Source of the DNA: Chloroflexota bacterium
GTDB lineage: Bacteria; Chloroflexota; Anaerolineae; UBA4142
DNA length: 64,000 nt
Assembly (NCBI GenBank): GCA_016219275.1
Contig: JACRBM010000040.1
Location: 124,001 to 188,000, forward strand
Reading direction: 5' to 3'
Positions 1 through 8,120 of this stretch are shown here, in pieces (the first letter of the stretch is position 1; each line of letters begins with the position of its first letter). The notes under the pieces were generated by a model. It saw only the letters and a program-made list of their open reading frames with translations. It was not told the origin of the DNA and did not search any database. Both the position numbers and the translations under genes were made by a program.

Positions 1-449
1 CGCCCGGAGGTATTCGGCGTTCGCATCAGACGCGCACGCGTTTCGTACACGCGCGGGATCGCGGTGATCCTGGCTTGCGACAGCATATAGTTTCCGTCCA
101 GCGTAACTTGACCGCCGGATACGACGGGCAAATTCGTGTTGCCCGCTGCCGGATTCGAGATGCCAAAAGTCCAGCGCGTCCCGTCAATCGCCGCGCCGTC
201 GAAATAATCTTCGACGGTTGCGTTCAAGCGCAACTCGCCGCCGTTCGCGCTACTCACACTCACGTTCGTCGGCAAAGCGCAGACCGCGCTAAAATCGGCG
301 ACACTCGTATGCGTAAACGTTCCGCCGCCGCTCTGCGCGACTACGCGACGCGGTCGCGCCAATCCCAATGTTATCATCACACTGGCTAGCGTAATCATCA
401 CAAACACATAGAGCAAAATTGGTTTGTGAATCACATTGTTGTGTATCAT
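1..449 (-). CDS. exported protein, N-terminal part (cut by window edge)
   Basis: The frame is open from an ATG at 449 to the window edge (149 codons). A strong ribosome-binding site (GGAGGGGAG) lies about 6 bases upstream. Residues 10-30 form a hydrophobic signal segment (LLYVFVMITLASVMITLGLA) followed by an Ala-Gln cleavage-like site. The later part (FDGAAIDGTRWT, then GGQVTLDGNY) resembles the start of a concanavalin/laminin-G-like lectin domain as found in secreted glycan-binding proteins. It is probably exported or surface-attached, in keeping with the adjacent polysaccharide genes. The C-terminus and any anchor lie outside the window, so the function stays open. Confidence 0.7.
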   Translation of the reverse strand, partial: MIHNNVIHKPILLYVFVMITLASVMITLGLARPRRVVAQSGGGTFTHTSVADFSAVCALPTNVSVSSANGGELRLNATVEDYFDGAAIDGTRWTFGISNPAAGNTNLPVVSGGQVTLDGNYMLSQARITAIPRVYETRARLMRTPNTSG

Positions 450-528
450 ATTTTCTCCCCTCCCTCAGGGACACATCTCTTCGGATGCAAACGATTAGTG
501 TTTGTGCGCCCGTCGCTTAACGGTGTGG

Positions 529-1836
529 CTAGGTTTCGCTCGCCAAAATTACTTGCGCCGCTTGCCGCGCGTGGCGCGTAACCGACTCGCCGTTCGTCAA
601 CGCCGGATAAATTTGCGCGGTCGTCGCGAGAAACAGCTTGGCGATTGGAGTTTGAATCGTCGGAATCAAATGCGCCGAGTTTAATCCGTGCAACGGCTCG
701 ACGTACCGTTCGCGGTGAACGAGGAAATAACGAATGGACTGGACATCGAAAGTCGGAAACATCTTGCGTAAGTTTTCCAACCAGATCGCGCGAATCTCCT
801 CGTCCGATTTTTTTTGCCAGTCGCTATCCGGCGCGGTGTACTTGGGCAAATAAACGAGATGATAGCCGCCGACATATTTCGGATCAATGTACGCCGTCGT
901 TTCGATGACGCCGGTGAAGGGCACGCGGTCGTCCGTAATGTTGAGCGTCCAATACCCGGTCAACGGTTTGTCGAGCACGAGCAACGGACACACGATGCCG
1001 AGGTAGTCGGTCTTGCCGAGCAAATCGTGATACTCGGCGGGCGCGTCTGGAATCAAGCGCCGAAACACCGGCGCTTGCATCGTCACGACGACCGCGTCGA
1101 ACTCGCGCACCGTGTCGCGGATGCGAATGCCGCGCGCGCGATTCTGTTCGAGGACAACCTGTTGCACAGGTGTCTTCAAATGAATCTTGCCGCCGGCGGA
1201 TTCAATTTTTTGCGCCATCGCTTGCATCAGCGTCGCGTACCCGCCGATGAGATGCCCCGACATTTCTTTTTGATTCGCGCCGCTGCGCGTCGAACGCGTC
1301 CGCACCATCCGCGCCCAGATGTACGTCGCGGGCGTGTTCTCGAAACCGCCGTCGAATTTCGCTTTGAGCATCGGCTTCCAGATATTTTCGTATGTGCCGC
1401 GTCCGCTCCACTGAACGAGCCAATCTTCGACGCCGACGCTTTCGAGCGCGTGCCAATCGCGAATCACTTGCGCGTACGCAATGTTCAAGCCGAGTCGAAA
1501 ACGATCCACCCAGCCGAGCGGTGGAAAGCGCAAAAACTCGACGACGCTATTCATCGAGTAAATCGTGCCTTGATGAAAAAATCCCATCCGCGTTTCGCGG
1601 AATCGCAATTGATCCGCGATACCCAGATCGTCACTCAGCTCGCGCAAAGAACTATCGCTCGAAAGAATCGCGTGATAAAAGCGATCCACGGCGGTGCCAT
1701 CTTCGAGCACGAGCGGTCCCGCCAGACCACCTAGCACCGGTGACGCTTCGAATATCTCAACGGGCACACCACGCCGCGCGAGCAAATAACCCAGCGTGAT
1801 GCCCATGATACCACCGCCAATAATGCCTATCGCCAA
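529..1836 (-). CDS. FAD-dependent amine-oxidase-type oxidoreductase
   Basis: The 435-residue protein starts with a Rossmann dinucleotide-binding motif (GGGIMG, residues 7-12) and an acidic residue at 30 (EIFEASPVLGG), as in the protoporphyrinogen-oxidase / amine-oxidase family. The C-terminus has the family's second FAD-contacting stretch (ALTNGESVTRHARQAA). The length is normal. The TTG start at 1836 is chosen because it directly precedes the Rossmann strand and has GAGG about 6 bases upstream; no ATG is nearby. Relatives next to sugar genes are often annotated as UDP-galactopyranose-mutase-like, but the substrate here is unknown. It is the last complete gene of the minus-strand glycan cluster. 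Confidence 0.8.
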   Translation of the reverse strand: MAIGIIGGGIMGITLGYLLARRGVPVEIFEASPVLGGLAGPLVLEDGTAVDRFYHAILSSDSSLRELSDDLGIADQLRFRETRMGFFHQGTIYSMNSVVEFLRFPPLGWVDRFRLGLNIAYAQVIRDWHALESVGVEDWLVQWSGRGTYENIWKPMLKAKFDGGFENTPATYIWARMVRTRSTRSGANQKEMSGHLIGGYATLMQAMAQKIESAGGKIHLKTPVQQVVLEQNRARGIRIRDTVREFDAVVVTMQAPVFRRLIPDAPAEYHDLLGKTDYLGIVCPLLVLDKPLTGYWTLNITDDRVPFTGVIETTAYIDPKYVGGYHLVYLPKYTAPDSDWQKKSDEEIRAIWLENLRKMFPTFDVQSIRYFLVHRERYVEPLHGLNSAHLIPTIQTPIAKLFLATTAQIYPALTNGESVTRHARQAAQVILASET

Positions 1837-2004
1837 AGGATACCTCGTTTGGAAATTGGAAATTGGAGACTAGAAGTTGGAAATTAGAAGTTGGAAGTCA
1901 GAAGCCAGAATTCAGAATCCAGAATCCAGGTTTCAGGTTCGCAATTCGCAATTCGCAATTTGCAATCCGCCATCCGCCATTCGCCATCCGCCATTCGCTA
2001 TTCG
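1837..2004. repeat. low-complexity direct-repeat intergenic block
   Basis: No gene is visible. The left half is made of drifting 7-8-base units (GGAAATTG, GAAGTTG, CAGAATC). The right half repeats CGCAATT, CCGCCATT and TCGCTATT. On the minus strand the block begins with GTAGCGAATAGCGAATGG, and its first bases give the TAG stop of wecB. It looks like slippage-generated sequence, not coding DNA. Confidence 0.75.
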
Positions 2005-3129
2005 CTACTTTAACAACGCGAGAATCGGACTGTTGACGCGTCGTTGCCCGTCGCCGATGCCGTAGCGCAGATCAACACGCGCGAGCACCGCGAGAATTTG
2101 TTGCGCTGCGTGTCCGTCGCCGAAGAGTGGTGGATGTTCCGCCGGGGTTTGCGCGTTGCGCCACGCGTCGAGCACGCGCGCCGGTTCGACGCCAACCAGG
2201 TGATTCCATCCAGCCGCAACCGTTTCGGTCCACTCGGTCTCGTCGCGCAGCGTGATGCACGGTACGCCGAAAAAGTACGCCTCGCGTTGCACGCCGCCGG
2301 AATCGGTCGCGATGAGCCGCGCGTTTTCTTCGAGCACCATCATCTCAAAGTAACTGACCGGCTCGCACACGCGCACGTGCGCGCCGAACGTCGCGCCGAT
2401 GTTCGCGAGCGCCTTGCGCGTGCGCGGATGCGCGGGGAACACGACCGGCTCGCGCGCGCCGTTCAACGCGGCGACGATGTTCGCGAGCCGCGCCGGGTCG
2501 TCCGTGTTCGCGGCGCGATGCACGGTGACGAGCGCGTACTGGTGCGGCGTCACATTCACGCGCGATAACACATCGCCGGCTTGGCGGTGCGCGAGCGCGC
2601 GATTCTGCATCATCGCGTCGAGCATCACATCGCCGACGAAATGCGCGGTCTGCGTCACGCCCTCCACCGCCAGTTGGCGCACGCCTTTTTCGCTGACGCA
2701 AAAGTGCAAATCGGCGAGCGCGTCCGCGACGATGCGATTCACTTCTTCCGGCATCCGCCGATCAAAACTGCGTTCGCCGGCTTCGATGTGCGCGGCGGGT
2801 ACGTGCAATTTGCTGGCGATGAGCGCGCCCGCCAGCGTCGAGTTAGTATCGCCGCGCAACAAAACCAGGTCGGGTAATTCCTTCAGCACGACCTCTTCGA
2901 GCCGCGCCATGATTTCGCCGGTCTGTTTGCCTTGCGCGCCCGAACCGACTTCGAGGTTGTAATCCGGCGCGGGAATACCGAGTTCGTCAAAAAATGCTTG
3001 CGACATTTGGTAGTCATAGTGCTGACCGGTATGGACGAGAATTTCGCGGTGCGCGGTGCGGAGCGCGCGGCTCACCGGCGCGGCTTGCACAAATTCCGGT
3101 CGCGCGCCGACAATCGAGAGAATTTTCAT
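2005..3129 (-). CDS. wecB: UDP-N-acetylglucosamine 2-epimerase (non-hydrolysing)
   Basis: The 374-residue protein interconverts UDP-GlcNAc and UDP-ManNAc in the cytoplasm, feeding surface-glycan synthesis. It has the family's opening (MKILSIVGARPEFVQ), the HTGQHYDYQMS stretch, LLRGDTNST, HIEAGERSF and the late nucleotide-binding segment ATDSGGVQREA. Length matches the family (about 370). The start at 3129 is preferred over an open extension upstream, because that extension lies inside the preceding glycosyltransferase gene and is unrelated to the family. The ATG overlaps the upstream stop by four bases (ATGA), implying translational coupling. The TAG stop lies in the neighbouring low-complexity repeat. 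Confidence 0.95.
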   Translation of the reverse strand: MKILSIVGARPEFVQAAPVSRALRTAHREILVHTGQHYDYQMSQAFFDELGIPAPDYNLEVGSGAQGKQTGEIMARLEEVVLKELPDLVLLRGDTNSTLAGALIASKLHVPAAHIEAGERSFDRRMPEEVNRIVADALADLHFCVSEKGVRQLAVEGVTQTAHFVGDVMLDAMMQNRALAHRQAGDVLSRVNVTPHQYALVTVHRAANTDDPARLANIVAALNGAREPVVFPAHPRTRKALANIGATFGAHVRVCEPVSYFEMMVLEENARLIATDSGGVQREAYFFGVPCITLRDETEWTETVAAGWNHLVGVEPARVLDAWRNAQTPAEHPPLFGDGHAAQQILAVLARVDLRYGIGDGQRRVNSPILALLK

Positions 3130-3890
3130 CGCGTCGCGCCTGCCTCGCGCGGGGCGACGCGCCGTTTGAGATGCAATCGGCGCAACAGCACCTCCCCTTG
3201 ATAACCCAGGTGCGCGAGAATCGTGCGCGTGATTTTCGCTTTCGAAACGCCGTGCATGCGCGAATGCAACACGGCGGGATATTCCGCGACGCGATAGCCC
3301 AGCATCATCGCATTCACCATCAGTTCCGTGCCGGCAAGAAATCCGTTCGCCTCGAACGGCACGCGCTCGATCACCTCGCGGCGATACGCGCGGAACAAAC
3401 AGGTGTACGTGTTCACGTTCCAGTCCGCGATGAGGCGATACATCAGCGAAGAGCCGCGGCTGAAAAAGAGCCGCCACGCCGGCACGCCGACGATTGCGCC
3501 GCGCGGATGGTACGGCGACGCGGTCACCATGTCCACACCCGGCGTCAAGCACGCGAGCAGATCGGGGATCGTTTGGAACTGGTACGTCCCGTCGCTGTCG
3601 GTCGTGACGATCACCTCGCCGCGCGCGGCGGCAAAGCCGGTTCGCATCGCCGCGCCCAAACCGCGATTGACCGGATGTTTTTCAAAACGCACGGTCACAT
3701 TCGGCAAGGGAAAATTCGTGAACGCGCCGGTCAGCGCGTCCCAGGTTCCATCCCGGCTTCCGTCGTCCACAAAGATCACTTCGACGGAACGCGTTTGGGC
3801 AAGTGCGCCGACGACCGGAAAAAATTCGTCGCGGATTTTTTCGACGTTATCCGCTTCGTTATAACAGGGTACGACAATCGAAAGATTCAT
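3126..3890 (-). CDS. family 2 glycosyltransferase (dolichol-P-mannose-synthase type)
   Basis: The 254-residue GT-A enzyme opens with LSIVVPCYNEADNVEKI. It has VDDGSRDGTWD for nucleotide binding and TTDSDGTYQ as the metal-binding DxD region. It resembles polyprenyl-phosphate hexose synthases but lacks the C-terminal membrane segments of GtrB-type enzymes. It probably makes a lipid-linked sugar or adds a residue to the glycan at the inner membrane. The ATG at 3890 has GGAG just upstream; an in-frame TTG nine bases earlier is less likely. The acceptor is unknown. Confidence 0.85.
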   Translation of the reverse strand: MNLSIVVPCYNEADNVEKIRDEFFPVVGALAQTRSVEVIFVDDGSRDGTWDALTGAFTNFPLPNVTVRFEKHPVNRGLGAAMRTGFAAARGEVIVTTDSDGTYQFQTIPDLLACLTPGVDMVTASPYHPRGAIVGVPAWRLFFSRGSSLMYRLIADWNVNTYTCLFRAYRREVIERVPFEANGFLAGTELMVNAMMLGYRVAEYPAVLHSRMHGVSKAKITRTILAHLGYQGEVLLRRLHLKRRVAPREAGATR

Positions 3891-3927
3891 ACGCTCCAAC
3901 TATGTATTAAAGGTTGCGAGATAAAGA

Positions 3928-3963
3928 CGGAAGGATGAAGACCGGTGTGTTTTCATCCTTCCG
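3928..3963 (-). terminator. hairpin terminator after the TolB-like gene
   Basis: A perfect 12-base inverted repeat (CGGAAGGATGAA / TTCATCCTTCCG) encloses a 12-base loop, followed on the minus strand by TCTTTATCT. It sits just downstream of the stop at 3982 and before the next gene, so it probably ends that transcript. Confidence 0.6.
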
Positions 3964-3981
3964 CGTTCGCCCTGCGCTCTT

Positions 3982-6039
3982 TTACTTGACCCAGACTGGG
4001 TTGATTTCGTTGTAGGGACTGTTGCTCAGGTTCGTTTGATTCTCGCCATTCACATCCATCACCCAGATTTGTGGGATGCCTGTGCGATTCGACCAGTAGA
4101 CGATTTTCTTGCCATCGGGCGACCACGAGGGATGTTTGTACCACCACCATTCGCTAAACGTGATCTGCTTGGTAATCTTGTTTTCGATATCGTAGATGAA
4201 AATATCGTCGTTGCCAAACTCGTTCGACACGTACGCGATGAAATTGCCGTCGGGCGACCAGGTGGGCGAATGCGCGGCGAGGCGACCGACCAGCCGATTG
4301 GCGGGCATGCGCCGGATCCGTGAGATTCGGAATTTCCAACTGTACAAAAAGTCGTAGAGCCAAATCTGTGGAACATCCTCATCGTCGCCCGCCACATACG
4401 CCAAGAACCGGCGATCCGGCGAATATCCATCGCGCCAAATCGCGGCTTGATAGTACTCTTCGCTCGTCAACAGACCCAACACGTTGCCCGTCGCCGGGTC
4501 GAACACGATGGGCGCGTTCGCGTTGAAGGTCGTGCGATCGAGCGCGGGACCCAACGCCTGGGTATCCGGGGTCGGCGTGATTTGCGCCGCGGGCGTAATC
4601 GGAAAACGATTCGACATCGCGATGATTTTGCCGCGCAACTCGTTGGGGATGGTTACGAAAGCAAAGTTCGGCGGGGCGAGCGTCGGTGTGCTCGTCGGCA
4701 CGGGGGAGAGCCGCAGCGCCGGGAGAACCAACGGCGTGGGCGTCGCGGTGATGAGACGCACGTTGGGCGGGATCGGCGTGAAGGTGCCCGTCGTCAACGC
4801 GACGGCGGTCGCGTATTGGCTGAGGTACAGCGCCGTCGCGGCATTCACCGGGGTGCCCGTCGGCGTGACGAACGCGACACCCACTTCAGGCGTCGCGGTC
4901 ACCACCGCGCGCGAACGCGTCGGCGTCCCCGCGCGTATGGCGGCTTCGGTCTCGCGCACCGCAACTGCCGCGGCGGTCAGCACATTACCGGGCGTCGGCG
5001 TCGCCGTCACAATCGTCACCGCGCCGGGGATCGCGACGAGATACAACGTCGGCGTGCCCGAGCCGGCGACCCAGGTAAAGATATTGTCGCCGCTCGCCGG
5101 ACCGCGCACACGAAAAGTGAGCGTGCCATTGTCTAATTGTTTTTCAAGCAGTTGACGTTGCGCGAGATTGAACTCGACGCGATTCGGTTGCCCAACGTTC
5201 AACTGCGCCGCGTTCAAGGGTTGCCCGACCGGACTAAGCGCGGGCGCGTTCGCGATTTGATTGAACGGCGCTTGGAGCCAACTTTCTGCCAACACGCTGT
5301 CCACCAACTCGACTTGCCAATCGCCGGTTGCGCCAAGCCGCGTACCATCACGACCGGTCAATTCGAGGACGGCATACAAGACCTGGGAGCCAGGCGGCAA
5401 CGTGCCCACGTCAAATTGCGCGATCGCCAGATACGTTTGATTTTGCAACGCGCCAACCAGCAAATTCCGGTCGCCCCAACGCGGCGCGGGTTCATTCGTC
5501 GCCGTCCACCCCGTGCGATTCGAGTCCGCGGACAGCGTGAGCAAGGTGCCGTTCGAGGGCGGCGTCGGAATGACCAAGGGCGCGAGCGTCGGCGCCACGC
5601 GACGCGTCGCGACCGGCGTATCGGTCGGCGCGGCAGTTTCCGTCACGCGCGCAGTCGCGGTGCGCGTCGGCAAAATCGTCGCGAGGGACAGTTCGGGGGG
5701 AGTGGCGCGCGGTTGAAGCGCGAGGACAACGATGATGAGCGCGATTAGCGGAACGAGAATCAACAAACCGAGCAAAAGCCATTGTTGACGCCGGTCGCGC
5801 GTGGGGGCTGGGACAGGCGACAACGGCGCACTGGACGATGCGGTGATCACGGTGAAACGCGCGCACGAACCGTACTCGGCGGAAAAACAAACGCGTTTTT
5901 GATAATCGAATTCTACTGCGCCCGGCGATTTCGGCGAGTAGCACGCGTGGGCATTGTCCGGTTCGCGATAGTGAGATGCCGGATCACCAATTAGACCTAA
6001 GTACGGACAAATCCTTCGAATAGTCTCTGGTTGGGACAT
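3982..6039 (-). CDS. membrane-anchored TolB-like beta-propeller protein with four-Cys N-terminus
   Basis: The 685-residue protein has a cytoplasmic N-terminus starting with the motif CPYLGL and four cysteines (11, 33, 51, 59). One transmembrane helix follows (about 87-108), then Thr/Pro-rich linkers. A predicted beta-sandwich around residues 165-340 resembles DNRLRE-type domains (WQVELVDSV, VEFNLAQ, LTFRVRGP). At the C-terminus are TolB/WD40-like blades (WSPDGNFIAYVSN, WSPDGKKIVYWSN). The ATG at 6039 has GGAG 5 bases upstream; a GTG six bases earlier is possible. It may sense or organise the envelope. The Cys motif resembles one I know from Chloroflexota proteins. No enzymatic role is visible. 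Confidence 0.75.
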   Translation of the reverse strand: MSQPETIRRICPYLGLIGDPASHYREPDNAHACYSPKSPGAVEFDYQKRVCFSAEYGSCARFTVITASSSAPLSPVPAPTRDRRQQWLLLGLLILVPLIALIIVVLALQPRATPPELSLATILPTRTATARVTETAAPTDTPVATRRVAPTLAPLVIPTPPSNGTLLTLSADSNRTGWTATNEPAPRWGDRNLLVGALQNQTYLAIAQFDVGTLPPGSQVLYAVLELTGRDGTRLGATGDWQVELVDSVLAESWLQAPFNQIANAPALSPVGQPLNAAQLNVGQPNRVEFNLAQRQLLEKQLDNGTLTFRVRGPASGDNIFTWVAGSGTPTLYLVAIPGAVTIVTATPTPGNVLTAAAVAVRETEAAIRAGTPTRSRAVVTATPEVGVAFVTPTGTPVNAATALYLSQYATAVALTTGTFTPIPPNVRLITATPTPLVLPALRLSPVPTSTPTLAPPNFAFVTIPNELRGKIIAMSNRFPITPAAQITPTPDTQALGPALDRTTFNANAPIVFDPATGNVLGLLTSEEYYQAAIWRDGYSPDRRFLAYVAGDDEDVPQIWLYDFLYSWKFRISRIRRMPANRLVGRLAAHSPTWSPDGNFIAYVSNEFGNDDIFIYDIENKITKQITFSEWWWYKHPSWSPDGKKIVYWSNRTGIPQIWVMDVNGENQTNLSNSPYNEINPVWVK

Positions 6040-6145
6040 TGTCACTCCAACGCACGTAATGCGAGAAATGTTTTGTGATATGACGTACCGCAGGTCGCGA
6101 TCCGAACAACTGATCGCTCCACCACACGTAGCGCTGGGAAAGTTT

Positions 6146-7879
6146 TTACTTACCGGTCGTCAGACCGGGCGCGAGGTTCGACGCCGGTTTGGTGCGGCGT
6201 TTGCGCCGTTTTTCGCCGGACGGCGCATACTCGTAGTAATAGTAATCATTTTTAGGAAACGCAACTCGATTGATCACCACACCCAGGATACGCGCGCCAA
6301 CTTGGGTGAGAATTTCTTTGGCGCGTTGCGCTTCGTGGCGACGCGTGTGCGTCACGTCCACCACCATCAAGACGCCGTCCACCAAATTCGCGAGCACGGC
6401 TGGATCGGTGACGGGCAAGCACGGCGGCGCATCAAAGACCAACAGATCGGCTTCGGATTCGAGTTGTTGCTTCAACGTCCGCATCCGTTGCGAGCCGAGC
6501 AACTCGGACGGATTAGGCGGGAGCGCGCCGGTCGTCAGCACGCGCAAATTGTCGAGCGGGGTCGCGTGCAAATGATAGGTCGGCGACGCGTGCGTCAACA
6601 AACTGTCGGTCAGACCCATCGTGTTCATAAAGCCAAACAAACGGTGCTGGCTTGGACGGCGCAGATCGCTGTCAATTAAAATCACGCGCATCCCGGCGTG
6701 CGCCAACGTCGCGGCGAGATTCGCCGCGGTGACACTCTTGCCTTCACCGATACCTGCGCTCGTAATCATCAATGAGCGAACCGGCTTGTCCACGCCGTGA
6801 AATTGAATATTCGTCCGCAGCACGCGGTACGCTTCCGCGTCGGACGAACGCGTGGCGAGGATCGTCACCAACTTTTCACTCAAGGGTCCGGTCACCGAAG
6901 AAAAATCAATCCGTTCCGGCGCGTTGCCGAATTCGTCGGCGTTCTCGTCCTTGGTCACGGCGGGCGCGCGCATGAACGGCAATTGCGACCACCAGGGGTT
7001 TTTGCCGTTGCCAATCCGCGCGAGCGAGCCGAGAATCGGCAAGTTGAGCCAGCGGACTACATCGTCAGCATGTTTGAGCGTATCGTCGAGGTACTCGACC
7101 AACACGGTCGCGCCCAGCGAAAGGACCAACCCGATGACGGCGGCAAGCACGATGTTCACGAGCAAGTTCGGCGCGTACGGTCGCGCCGGCAATTGCGCGG
7201 GTTCGACAATCGAAAGATAGTTGGGCGAACGCGACACGAGCAACTGCGCCAAGTTGGTGTACGTTTGTTGCCATTGTCCAACCTGGGCTTCACGCGTCGT
7301 AATTTCCTGTTGTTTCGCCGCGAGATCGCGCGCGCCGGGACTGGCTTGCAACGAGACGCGCAATTCGTTGATGAGCTTTTGCTCTTCTTCGATTTTCTTT
7401 TGCAGGGCTTCGGTTTGCTGGCGAATGAAATCGCGTTGCTTGGGTTCTTGTTGCGCCGCGGGTCCTTGCAGAGTGAGTTGGTACGCCAGCTCGTTCGCCA
7501 ACAACTGGGCGCGCGCCGGGTCGGTATCGTCCACCCGCAATTCGATCAACTGCGTGCCGGGCACGACACTCGCGCGGAAGCGCTCACGTAGAGTATCGGG
7601 CGAAAGTTTCAAACCGAGCGTGTCTATCGTGCCTTTGATCACCGGCGTCGTCTTGGCAATTTCGATGTACGTCAACGCGAGCGCGGCGCTAGTCGCAAAA
7701 TCTTGGGGACTCGGATTCGGATTCTGTACGCCTTGACCCACGATCAACCGCGCCGATGCTTGATAAATACTCGACTGGCGTGACGTGGCAAGGTAACTCA
7801 AACCCGCCGCCAAGCCCACAGACAGCACGATCATCCACGACCATTTCCAAATGACTACCAGATAACGTTTTAATTCCAT
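6146..7879 (-). CDS. polysaccharide co-polymerase / BY-kinase fusion (Wzc-type)
   Basis: The 577-residue inner-membrane protein joins a Wzz chain-length domain (transmembrane helix about 14-32, a periplasmic coiled coil rich in Gln/Glu, a second helix near 245-265) to a bacterial tyrosine kinase. The kinase shows Walker A (SAGIGEGKS, about 373-381), Walker A' (RVILIDSDLRRP) and Walker B (LLVFDAPP). A C-terminal tyrosine cluster (NDYYYYEY) is the expected autophosphorylation site. Such proteins control export and chain length in the Wzy-dependent pathway, matching the ligase, flippase and priming transferase nearby. The fused form is typical of Gram-negative-style systems. Confidence 0.92.
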   Translation of the reverse strand: MELKRYLVVIWKWSWMIVLSVGLAAGLSYLATSRQSSIYQASARLIVGQGVQNPNPSPQDFATSAALALTYIEIAKTTPVIKGTIDTLGLKLSPDTLRERFRASVVPGTQLIELRVDDTDPARAQLLANELAYQLTLQGPAAQQEPKQRDFIRQQTEALQKKIEEEQKLINELRVSLQASPGARDLAAKQQEITTREAQVGQWQQTYTNLAQLLVSRSPNYLSIVEPAQLPARPYAPNLLVNIVLAAVIGLVLSLGATVLVEYLDDTLKHADDVVRWLNLPILGSLARIGNGKNPWWSQLPFMRAPAVTKDENADEFGNAPERIDFSSVTGPLSEKLVTILATRSSDAEAYRVLRTNIQFHGVDKPVRSLMITSAGIGEGKSVTAANLAATLAHAGMRVILIDSDLRRPSQHRLFGFMNTMGLTDSLLTHASPTYHLHATPLDNLRVLTTGALPPNPSELLGSQRMRTLKQQLESEADLLVFDAPPCLPVTDPAVLANLVDGVLMVVDVTHTRRHEAQRAKEILTQVGARILGVVINRVAFPKNDYYYYEYAPSGEKRRKRRTKPASNLAPGLTTGK

Positions 7880-7920
7880 ACGTCCTATTTTTCCCTGAGA
7901 GTGCTCACACTCCTGAACTC

Positions 7921-7949
7921 ATTTTATCACACCCCGCTTACGGCGTCTA
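7921..7949 (-). promoter_or_regulatory. candidate promoter of the Wzc-type gene
   Basis: On the minus strand TAGACG (7949-7944) and TAAAAT (7926-7921) are separated by 17 bases, about 42 bases before the start at 7879. The -10 is preceded by TGTGA, giving a partly extended -10. The match to the consensus is moderate. Confidence 0.4.
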
Positions 7950-7998
7950 GCCCGGTAATTATCCCTAACTCGGACAAGCCGAAACCAAACAAATTATT

Positions 7999-8077
7999 GG
8001 ACGCGGATGAACGCGGATGAACGCGGATGAACGCGGATATGTTTCTTATCCGCGAAAATCCGCGTGAATCCGCGTCC
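7999..8077. repeat. CGCGGAT tandem/inverted repeat
   Basis: Four tandem copies of a 10-base unit (ACGCGGATGA, the last ending AT) are followed by three inverted copies (ATCCGCG), so the block can fold into a long hairpin. A related copy lies at 40154-40227 and a diverged one inside 36573-36646. Here it lies between the sugar transferase and Wzc-type genes. Confidence 0.8.
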
Positions 8078-8120
8078 CAAAATTCTTTCTCTGCGATGAA
8101 ACGTGAACAAACACTAGGAA

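Noticed and set aside
3130-3552. N-terminal extension of wecB
   Set aside because: The extension lies inside the coding sequence of the preceding glycosyltransferase, is Arg-rich, and the family begins at MKILSIVGARPE.
7999-8077. CRISPR array
   Set aside because: Units of about 10 bases without spacers, followed by inverted copies; this is a hairpin-forming repeat, not a repeat-spacer array.
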